The notes beneath the pieces are model-generated. The model was not told where the DNA came from. It saw only the letters and a list, made by a program, of their open reading frames with translations, and made no database searches. A stretch of DNA of 64,000 nucleotides. Source: Lycium barbarum. Lineage: Eukaryota > Streptophyta > Magnoliopsida > Solanales > Solanaceae. How positions within the stretch are numbered: position 1 is the first letter of the stretch; each line of letters opens with the position of its first letter. The position numbers and the translations under genes are program-made. Shown here in pieces: positions 1 to 9,350 of this stretch. The DNA lies in NCBI RefSeq assembly GCF_019175385.1, contig NC_083344.1, forward strand, positions 4,874,965-4,938,964, written 5' to 3'.

Positions 1-140
1 GGTGGGGACATCTCCGTCGCCCTTGCCTTGGGTCACTAGGTCTCTAATTCCTTTAAATTTCCGTCGTCTTCATAGAACAACGTCTTACAAATATCATACA
101 CACATAGGAAGTTCAAAAAAACTCATACACTTATAAATAA

Positions 141-722
141 TCAATATCGAGTCTGACCTGGGGAGCTGTCGTGAGAGGTATGCCCACTATCATCCACGCC
201 TGTCTGCTCCCTACCTACCCGGTTTCCATTATCACCCGCATCTGAATCGGAGGGGTATGGACGATCAAACAAATCCTGGCCCACTGGTGACCCAGGCCAA
301 GAACAGGAGAAATCCATAGCACTCTCCGAGGTGGCCGGGCTATCAAGGTTCTCCCTAATAATAAGAGCTGGTGCATACTTGAAAATCTCCTCCTGCGTCA
401 TCCCAGAAGAATGCTCCGTCGGGCCTGCCTCATGACTATCATCCTCCTCAGAGGTAAGAAGCTCCGGAGGGGTCATCGCCAAATCCTCCGAGATATCTGT
501 ATCGTAGCCATCCTCCACGGGATCCTCTGCTCCAGGGTTCGGGGACTCTGGAGGAGTCGTAGATGGGTCCTCCGACGGATCCGTATCGTAGCTATCCTCC
601 GGGGAATCCTCCGAAGGATCCGTCTCGATCGAGTAACTGGGGCCCTGCCTACTCGGCCCCGGTAACAACCTGGGGGCCTTCTTGGCACCCCCATCCTCAT
701 CGTCGGAAGCCGTCCTCTTCAT
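141..722 (-). CDS. acidic, repeat-containing leader ORF of a gypsy retrotransposon
   Basis: The reading frame encodes 193 aa, starting at the ATG at 722-720 and ending at 141. The protein starts with a basic patch (KR near residues 2-3, KK near 14-15) of nuclear-localisation type. It then has imperfect acidic repeats built on Y-D-T-D-P/I-S-E-D, followed by a Ser/Asp/Gly-rich tail; it is probably disordered. I recognise no enzyme domain and no zinc knuckle, so it is not a standard gag. Its place 3' of the primer site and before where gag should be suggests an extra leader ORF of a long-LTR chromovirus-like element. That role is inferred. It could also be a chance-preserved frame, but 193 codons with a regular acidic repeat argue for past selection. 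Confidence 0.5.
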   Translation of the reverse strand: MKRTASDDEDGGAKKAPRLLPGPSRQGPSYSIETDPSEDSPEDSYDTDPSEDPSTTPPESPNPGAEDPVEDGYDTDISEDLAMTPPELLTSEEDDSHEAGPTEHSSGMTQEEIFKYAPALIIRENLDSPATSESAMDFSCSWPGSPVGQDLFDRPYPSDSDAGDNGNRVGREQTGVDDSGHTSHDSSPGQTRY

Positions 723-987
723 TCGTCACCAACCTACAACTACCTGCAAGGAGAGGGTCAGAAACATTTTCCCGAATACCGACACTTCTGCTCCTTTGGA
801 GCCCCGCTGTAGATACAGCAATTCGTAAGGGAGAATCATCCTAACCATACAGCTTTAACGCACGATCTAAGAATTCAAAGAAGGGTAACATCCTAAATGC
901 CCTGTAGCTTCCTGTTTATAGATGTGGTGCACAACACATCGATAACCAAGACTCTACTAGACACGGCCTGTAGACATACCGAGGACT

Positions 988-1003
988 AACCGCTCTGATA
1001 CCA
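988..1003 (-). other. primer binding site, initiator tRNA-Met type
   Basis: The minus strand reads TGGTATCAGAGCGGTT, the usual plant LTR-retrotransposon site complementary to the 3' end of initiator tRNA-Met. It lies four bases inside the LTR end at 1008 and so fixes the element's orientation as minus. Confidence 0.9.
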
Positions 1004-1007
1004 CTTT

Positions 1008-4000
1008 TGTCACGACCCAACCCCGTGGGCCGCGACTGGTACCCTAACTAGGTACCCATACGTACCTACCCGACCGAATTTCGAATCATACGGATTTTTA
1101 TTTTTTTTTTCTTTTTAAAACAGAAATTACAAAAGTAGGCCGATACAATTACGGCACGCGCGTAACTTACATATATATATACATATACCTGAACATACAG
1201 ACATTTACAGATAAGCCGATAAGGCTAACATACAGACGAAACCCGTAACCCACATATCCATCTACAGGCCTCTACAGACATACAGAATCATATGACGGGA
1301 CAGGGCCCCGCCGTACCCAGAATATACATACATACGGAGTACACAGAAGACAGAAAATATATACCAAAAGATATGCTCCGAGTCAAAGGAGCTCTTCGAA
1401 TGGCAGAGTCAGAACCTACGCTGGCGGCGTGTCACCTGGCGCGTCTGTACCTGCGGGCATGTAGCGCAGCCCCCGAAGAACGGGGGTCAGTACGAAAAAT
1501 GTACCGAGTATGTAAAGCAGAAACATAACAGATATAAACATAGTCCGAACCGGAGTCACAGAAATATAACGGACAAAACCATAAATCAGACTGACGGACA
1601 GAGTTATGATCCAGACAGACATACAGAATCGTGTTCCATACAAATAAACAGAATTATAGTTCGGACAGACAGACGGAATCATAATACGGACGGACGGGCA
1701 GAATCAGAACCCATACGGACATACAGAGTCAGAATCCATACGGACATACAGAAATAGTCGAAGCACAGACGGACAGACAGTAGTACGTCAGACAGAATTA
1801 TGCATGCAGAGTAGCACAGAGTCATACAAAATCATACAGAGGCGTGTGCTTTATAAGTACAGATAGCACACGCATATATTCATACAGATCCCGGCCCTGT
1901 CTGGGGGCGCGGTAACAGAACCCGGCCCTCTTAGTACGGGACGCGGTGGACAGACAGAATCAAATCAGATCATATGCCATCCTGGCCGCCATCCCCATAC
2001 ACAGATCATACAGACATACAGATCCCGGCCCGTACGCCGAGGGACGCGGTGAACAATGCAGAGAAATGTGCACGATAACAGAACCTGGCCCGGGTCGCAG
2101 TGAAAGAATTCATTGAGACAGACACGAATCGATAAATGAGAAACCACCTACCTACAGATTCAACATACAGACTCAATCAAACTGAAGGGTGCCAAACGGC
2201 GAGCCAAAATCAGAATGTCCAGATAGTATGCATAGTACGCGCCTATAACCTAGTTGGGAAGGCACGACAGATTATCAGAATGGGATGCTCAGATGTTCAG
2301 AAAGCATGTTATATAGATTACACAAAAATAGCCATAATATACACAAAATAATAATTCAGAAGTTTTTAGAGAAAATCCGACCCGAAACAGAAGTATTTAA
2401 AATCGTACCGGAAGTATCGGGCCTTATGGGCCCACCTCGGACCAACCCGAGGCTATATACGTAAATTATTGCTAATTGACCTTATGAGGTAACCCATACT
2501 CATTCGGAAGTGTTCCGACTCCGTTTGGGGAAGTTTTGTACAAAATCTCACTTTAAGGGCAATTTGTAAGAAAATAGGTTCAATTGAATTGAAGGAATTG
2601 GAGCGGTTTTCCGTCTCGAATTCCGGGGAACGGAGTCGGACCTAAGGCTCGCGGCCGAGCCTACCACATCCAGAACATGCCTAGGAACGTAGAGAAGTGC
2701 TTAACATACCTCGATGGCGCCTTATGCTCTCTTGGCGTCAATCCAAATTTCGCCCAAAATCTGGAAATGGTCAAGTTTACCATTTGGTTAGTTCCATTCT
2801 TTCAATATTCTAACTTTACACATAATTGCCTACCGAAATTTCGGCAGCATTTCCTCTGTATATACGACATCCCCGAGACTTAGCTCGGCTCAATTTAGCA
2901 ACACAACAACCCAGAGGAGACATCCAAACAACAACAAACATCAATAAACACTAAATCATACCCTATGGCATTATTAGCCACCTTTCGACACGACGAATTA
3001 TCTTTCGTTTCAAACTTACATTTCCAACCAAAACTTATTATTTTCATAGCCATTATCCATCAAAATCATTACGACATACATCGGAGGCATCCATAACATG
3101 TTCACATAATATTCACAAGATATTCATAAAATTCACAAACATTCAACTTTCCATCAAGTCACTACTTTTCCAATCCCTTCCTAACTTTCAACATGCAAAC
3201 TCATCAACACATTTTTATATTCCAAGTTCATTGTCATAAGCATAATTTGCCTCTTAACACTTTCATTTTCACTTATACACAAGTCATAACAAAGTTCAAT
3301 AATTTCCTTCAACAACTTAATAACCAATCTTCCATAACAACATAATTAACATGCTAACAAGATTCAATTCACCTTCCAACACCAACACACACCACACGGC
3401 CACATGCTATATTTTCCAAATTTCACTAGTTCATTCCACTTTCATTTCTAATACAATTTCCACCACACTACAACTAACTTACACAAGAATTCAAACCATT
3501 AAAATCATGCAATAACCCTATATGCATTCGGCCACACATCCAAAAATTCCAACACACCAAATTTCCATATTTTTCATTCATTCACACACACTACAACATA
3601 CATACATCATTTTTAACACAACAAAATCATGAAATCCTTACCTTTCTTCAAGTTCTTCACTTGGGGTTGAAGTTGTTTCCTTGTCAAGATGCTTACATCA
3701 ACTTGTAGAGAATCTTGTGCTTAGCAATAATCTCTCAAGAGTTGAACTCTTTAGACCAAAGGATTGGCTCCAAAAATTTTTTCTTTATTTTCTTTCTTTC
3801 TTTCTCCAAAACCCGAAATGGCTTCTTTCCCCTTTTTTTTGCTTCTCTTTGATTTCTTTCTTGAATATTCTTAAGGATAGGGATGCTATATATTAGCACA
3901 TGGGAATTAACTAATTCCATGGGCTTTGGATCAATGTACATGGCTGGTTGGGCCTTCCCACTTGGGCCTAATTTTCTCCCTTTTTTTTTTTTTTGAGCCC

Positions 4001-4196
4001 ACTTGGCTAATTTTGTAATTTTATGGGACAAGTTTCCAAAATTCCAATTTTTTTGCCCTTGGCCACCTTTTGTAATTCCACACCATTGCATTCATAACCT
4101 ACACATTCATACCAAGTAAGGTCCAATTGTGGCCTTATCCATCACAAGTCATTTTATCTTGAATTTTTCGAATGAACAAAAATGTCGGATGTAACA
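1008..4196 (-). mobile_element. 5' LTR (3.19 kb) of a minus-strand Ty3/gypsy element
   Basis: On the minus strand the LTR starts TGTTACATCCGACATTTT at 4196 and ends GGTTGGGTCGTGACA at 1008, followed directly by a tRNA-Met primer site. These termini are typical of long-LTR gypsy elements in Solanaceae. The length of 3.19 kb is long but within what is known for Tekay-type chromoviruses. It interrupts a plus-strand gypsy pol gene: bases from 4197 continue that pol frame. The 5 bases next to it (TCATC, 4197-4201) should be the target duplication, but the partner lies outside the window. No gene is seen inside; 2885-3660 is A/C-rich simple sequence. Confidence 0.8.
1170..1990. repeat. degenerate short tandem repeat inside the LTR
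   Basis: Imperfect copies of an approximately 15-30 base motif containing ACATACAGA, with CGGACGGACAGACAG variants, recur through this part of the long LTR. Unit length varies, so this is an old, drifting array. It explains the small ORFs seen here, which I do not regard as genes. Confidence 0.6.
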
Positions 4197-4323
4197 TCAT
4201 CCAACCGAGGAGGCTACTTGGGAGTCTGAGACGGATATGTGAGATAAATATCCTCAATTATTTGACGCGACAAGTATGATCTAGATCCGTTCGAGGACGA
4301 ACGTTATTTTAAGTGGTGGAGAA
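4197..4323 (+). pseudogene. 3' end of gypsy pol (integrase C-terminus) and polypurine region, plus-strand element
   Basis: From 4204 the frame reads T-E-E-A-T-W-E-S-E-T-D-M, then a TGA (4240-4242), then D-K-Y-P-Q-L-F. This matches the conserved end of plant chromovirus integrase (EEATWE..DM...YP.LF). It is followed by the usual C-G-A-G-G-A-C-G-A-A run and a purine-rich tract (GTGGTGGAGAA) next to the LTR at 4324. The TGA sits where many relatives have Arg or a similar codon, so the copy is dead. The upstream pol was separated by insertion of the minus-strand gypsy element. Confidence 0.75.
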
Positions 4324-6206
4324 TGTAATAACTCAATTTTTAAATAAGGGTTTAGTTGGTAATTTTAGCTAAAAGGAATTTAAAAGAAAAGAAATATGTA
4401 ATTAGAATTAAAGAGAAAATAGAAAAAGAAGCAATTTAGTGGGCCAAGCCTAAAAAGGAAAAAAAAAAGGAAAAAAGAAAAAAAAAAGGGGGGGGGGGGG
4501 GGATTTAAAATTCTGATGGCTAAGCCATCAGACGTGAATCACTAAATTGCTGAAAGAGAAAAAAAAAAAAGGGGAAACGTGCCAACAGAAGGAGAAAAAA
4601 ACCAGTGGGACAAAGGAAAAGAAAGGGAGAAAAAGAAAGGAAAAGAGAGGATAAAAACAAGAACTTTCATCCCAAATCATCAAGGTAATGACTCTAATCT
4701 TTTATTTAAGTTTATTACATAATTATGGGTGAATTTTTATGGTGAAAACATGGGGATATTTTGAGGAATTGAGAAAGTTTAGCTCTAGGGTTTTCAACCA
4801 AAATCATTGATTTGAAAGGGCAAATAGCGCCGGATTTTAGACTTCTATATATCGTTGGAATCCTCTCGTTAAGGCCTTTCCGAAAACATAAGTCTTGTCG
4901 GGTTTTGAACACATTGACCAGAGGGCGTTTTCGTCCTTTAAAATTTGACTTTAACCGTTTAAGCCTCTAAAATATAGAAGTGGTTTACCCTAAGGGTTTT
5001 GACCATTCTAAATCTGTTTTTGTGTAGTTTGAGGCAATCCGGAGACTTGAGAACACAATTTTGATTTATTGGGAAGTGTGCTTGAATTGTGAATTTGAGG
5101 TAAGTGAAACTTTAAACTTTGGGTACTTGCTTTTCAAAACCCGTTTTAAAAATATGTTTTGTCTGCCTGGTCCATGTGTTGGGGCGAGCGTGTGCTTGGC
5201 AGAATCGGTGGTCCTTAAGGCAACCGCATATACTTTATTTTCAAATAATCCAAAACTCTCTTTATAAATTATTTTGTGATGTGATATAGCTGTGAGCCAT
5301 GATATTGAGGCATTGTGAATGCTTCCCTTAGCATTGTGTATGCTTCTTGATTATATTAGGGCATTGTGTATGCTTCTCTTAGCATTGTGTATGCTTCTTG
5401 ATAATATTGGGGCATTGTGTATGCTTCTTGATAATATTGGGGCATTGTGTATGCTTCCCTTAGCATTGTGTATGCTTCTTGACATATTTGGCACATTGTG
5501 TATATTGCCGTGGATTCATAGTGTTGACTAATTCTTTAACTGCCACTTATGACGGTTCGTAGTGTAAATTGTGTTGAGATATATAATAAATTTGATAAAC
5601 AGTGGTTTGGACCTTGGTTGCTATTATATAATGATATATTCATGTGCATAATATTTTTGTGCTTATTGTGTGTTTGTATTTTCTAACACTTGTTGCAGGG
5701 GTATTTGAAGTGGCGGGTCGAGGATCTTACTGGGTTATATTTATGTATAACTCACTCCTTACCTGCATGTCCGTGTAGATACTGTCGTTGAGAACGAGGC
5801 TGGTAATTGAAGACTTCGTGAGTGGATTCTGTTGTTGAGGTGAGCCACCACATTGTTCGTGGAGGCAGCCATTTCAGCTTTATCTAGTTTATTTCTAGTT
5901 ATTTCTTTTATTTTGGGTTTACATGCCCGATACTCAAACTCATGTAACTTTGTTAGATGCTTCATGGTCTTAGCGTGGGATGTGGGCTAGAGATTCTTTT
6001 TATCTTAGCGTTGGTTGGTTTTCATAAATCGATTATGGATTTGGTTGGCGACTATTTCGCATTTTTATCATTAATAACGTTGTTGGACCTGCACTTATTT
6101 TCTTTTAGTGCTTTTGTAAATGATTAAGAGTATGATATATGGTTCGCCTAGCGGGTGGTGTTTGCTGGGTGCCAATCACGTCTAGCGGGTATTTTGGGAC
6201 GTGACA
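4324..6206 (+). mobile_element. 3' LTR (1.88 kb) of a plus-strand Ty3/gypsy element
   Basis: The LTR begins TGTAATAACTC directly after a polypurine tract and ends GGGACGTGACA, with the TG...CA ends expected. It holds a G run of 15 (4488-4502), A-rich tracts and a GCATTGTGTATGCTTC repeat. The sequence after 6206 changes character and leads into the MULE-borne protease gene, so this retroelement probably inserted at or near the left end of the MULE. The other LTR must lie before the window. Confidence 0.8.
5290..5520 (+). repeat. minisatellite in gypsy LTR, GCATTGTGTATGCTTC motif
   Basis: Seven or so copies of a motif GCATTGTGTATGCTTC alternate with TTGATAATATTGGG or CTTA spacers of about 20-35 bases. 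It lies within the LTR at 4324-6206. The small ORF across it is a by-product of the repeat. Confidence 0.75.
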
Positions 6207-6859
6207 GGTCGGCCCAAATTAATGCTAAAAATGACCGGCCCACGCCTAACGTCTATTTTCCCAGCCCACGCCTAACGTCTAGATTCCCAACCCACCCCTA
6301 ACGTGACGTTCCTCTTTCAAATGGGTTTCTTCATAACTGAACCCCAAAAAACACATCTTCTATTTTCAAAAACATAACTGAAAGGGGTTTCTTTTATCTT
6401 CTATTTAAAATCAAAATTGATAGTTCTCTTCACATTATAATGCCTAAGTGGAAGTCACCAACAAAAAGTAAGTTGAAGTTAGCAGGTAAAGGGGTGAAAT
6501 ACGACACTGAATTTGTTGTTGTGGATAATGATTTTACTGAAACTCCCATTCTTAGAAAAACAGGGGCAAAGAGTGTCGATGATATACCCTCTGGTACAGT
6601 TAGGACGAGGTCACAAAGTAAAATGGGGAGTGATTCTAGCAAAAAACAATTGAAATTTCAAAAAGGCAATGCTTCTAAAAGGAAGCGAGCAATGGGTGGG
6701 GAAGCGAGCAGGGACCAAGATGATGTTGGTCCTTCAAAGAAAAGAAAGGAACCTATTCGTCGGGATGAGGATGATAAAGATGATGTTCTTGTGAAGAAGA
6801 GTAGCAAGCCTGATTTGAAGGTATTTTAAAAATTTTGTTATTTCTTTTTTCTCTGTGTA

Positions 6860-7195
6860 TTTTTTAGTGTATATAAGATGAGATGGATAATATATGTATA
6901 TTTTAGTGTATATGAGATGTGTAATATCTGCATATTTAGTGTTTATGAGATGTATAATATCTGCATATTTAGTGTATAGGAGATGTATAATATCTGTATA
7001 TTTAGTGTATATGAGATGCCTAATATCTGTATATTTAGTGTATATGAGATGTATAATATCTGTATGTTTAGTGTATATGCGATGTGTAATATCTGTATAT
7101 TTAGTGTAGATGAGATGTCTAAATTCTATATATTTAGTGTATATGAGATGTATAATATCTGTATGTTTAGTGTGTATGCTATGTATAATCACATA
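6860..7195 (+). repeat. 33-bp minisatellite filling intron 1 of the protease gene
   Basis: About ten copies of a 33-base unit (TTTAGTGTATATGAGATG core) lie between the donor at 6821 and the acceptor AG at 7211-7212. Because 33 is a multiple of three, the array shows open frames on both strands with an 11-residue period. They have no coding meaning. Confidence 0.85.
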
Positions 7196-7799
7196 GTGTA
7201 TTTGGATTGCAGCTTTGTGATTTCTATGTTCGTCCCCGTGATCGTTTCTCGACTCGAGTTAGTGTGCACACAAATTGTCTCATTGTGGATAAGTTGAAAT
7301 CCAAATTGGATGCTTCGATAATTCAGATGTTTAAAGATACATGTTTTGGTTATTATTTAGATTGGCCACCAGTTTTCATCCAAAACCAACTTATACATGC
7401 ATTATTGCTTAGGGAAGTTGTGTCGGATAGAGATGATGAGATATGGATTAGATTGAGTAAGTGTTACACCTCGGAAAATTCCCCGTTGATGCACAGTGAA
7501 TAGACTAACGAAGGGCACGAAGTATACCGTATTGCAATAAGTAAGGAATGACATTTGATGACCCTAATTGAGATTTGCATAGATATTCGGAGTAAGAGGA
7601 GAAAGTTTGCCAAGAAAGGGCAAGGCATACGATGTGTATCAGAAAATATTTATGAGTAACAAGTTAATGATGATTTAATAGTGTCTTGGAGAAGAATTAT
7701 AACGTCCCTTAGATCGGTAATGAGGTGTTAAACAGGTATCAAGAAGGTTCCATAAGGATTTGAGATCAAACGAAGTGACGAGAACAAGATCAGAGAAAA

Positions 7800-8125
7800 G
7801 ATGGGTTCCACGGCCGATTATACGGTCTGTCTAATGTTATACGGTCCGTATAATGTTATACGATCCGTATAATGGTCCACATAATCGTCACAGTGAAGTC
7901 CCTCACTGGTGGGATTATACGGTCACTTATACGGGCCGTATAATGTGTCGTATAATGGTCACAGAATGAGTTGTTGCTGGGATAATTTTGCGGTCACTTA
8001 TACGGACCGTATAAATTTATACGAACTGTATAATGTGCCGTATAATGATTACAGAAGCGACGTGTGGTCGGGATGATTTCACGGTCACTTATACGGACCG
8101 TATAAGTGTCAGTATAATAATGCCG
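7800..8125. repeat. cluster of TTATACGG/CCGTATAA palindromes in the solo LTR
   Basis: Six or more copies of the near-perfect palindrome TTATACGGACCGTATAA and half-copies lie in about 300 bases, interleaved with CGGTCAC and larger direct repeats (about 70-100 bases). The position in the first part of the LTR is the U3 (promoter/enhancer) region if the orientation is plus. A protein-binding array is one reading; a stem-forming repeat is another. Confidence 0.7.
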
Positions 8126-9182
8126 GGACAGATTTTTATTTTATAAAAAAGCACCCCAAGTTCATTATTTCATTTTATTTTTCATCCAACACTTCAAGAA
8201 CTCTCTAGAAACCCTCTCCACTCTTCATCCATAAGAACACAAGAGAAGTTTATGATCAACTTCATCAAACTAAGAAAACCAAGTGTAAGAAACTCATTAG
8301 AGATCATCCAAGTCAAGAAATTTCATTGGAGGTGAACTAGGGTTTTGGCTCAAGTGAAGTATTTCCACCCAAAGCTTATTCCTACAACATCTAAGGTAAG
8401 TTTTATGGTATTTTCATGTTGTTTAAGGTATTAAGAAGTTGAAACACTTGGATTGTAGAAGGATATGGAAAATGGGTTATGAATGTTGGAATAGTGTCAT
8501 TTGTGAGTAGTAGCTTGGGTTGAGTAATGATTCTTGATAATTTATGAATATAATCATGTTATAAATGATATTGAGAACATGGGATAAACATTGTATATGA
8601 GTGAATGTAATAGTGTGCTATGACTATGGATATGGATCACTCGAATTGAATTGGGGAATATGGATAATGTAGGTGAATAAAGACCATTGTTATGATGTTG
8701 TGAATGTTATTATTGATGTTTGGGAGTTGATATATGATATGGAGGAAGTCGTATAAATAAAGGAAATGTTGTCCACTTTTCTCTAGCTTTAGTCATGTTT
8801 GCTAAGCTATCAATTTTCTATTGATAGTATAACTCTAATGAAGGTAGAAACGTGAGCATTGAAGGAGAACGTGCAAGTGATAGAATAGTTGAACAGAAAG
8901 GTATGTAAGGCTAACCCTTCTTTCATAAGGCATGGTTCTTTGGCCAAATATCTAATCTTCTATAAGCCTATGATGTCCTCCTAATGATGTTATCTTCAAA
9001 AGCTATTGAGCTCATGATTCTCGATATGTTACGATTGTACTAAATTCCTCATTTGACGAGCAATCCTCTAAGGATAGATGTAATGAACGACGATAGTAAT
9101 GATGCTAAAGATGCTTATGAGCTTTTATGTATGTGTGCCTATGTATGGCTATTGTGAAACCCCGAGCTTATATGGCCGGGTA

Positions 9183-9184
<2 letters not shown>

Positions 9185-9218
<34 letters not shown>

Positions 9219-9350
9219 CGCGCGCACCACTGCAGTTGGGTACGGACAACCCTGAGCCTTGGTAGGGCTAGGTATGTATGACCCTGAGCCTTGGTAGGGC
9301 CAGGTATGTATGACCCTGAGCCTTGGTAGGGCCAGGTATGTGAAACATCG
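9185..9350. repeat. (TA)n microsatellite and CCTGAGCCTTGGTAGGGC tandem repeat
   Basis: A TA run of about 30 bases (9186-9217) is followed by three copies of a roughly 34-base unit containing CCTGAGCCTTGGTAGGGC (9248-9345). Both are inside the solo LTR. Short AATATGAATATG repeats follow at 9395-9480. Confidence 0.8.

Larger units (their letters stand above)
1..1007 (-). mobile_element. 5' internal region of a minus-strand Ty3/gypsy retrotransposon (runs off the window)
   Basis: This stretch lies just inside the LTR at 1008-4196. On the minus strand the order is LTR end, primer binding site (988-1003), a leader of about 265 bases, then the acidic ORF at 141-722. The gag-pol body would lie before position 1. 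No gag, protease or reverse transcriptase motif is visible here, so the superfamily call comes from the LTR termini and primer site. Bases 1-140 contain no further ORF. Confidence 0.75.

Noticed and set aside
6734..7297. ORFs on both strands with an 11-residue repeat
   Set aside because: A 33-bp minisatellite gives open frames on both strands automatically; it lies in an intron with good GT and AG sites.
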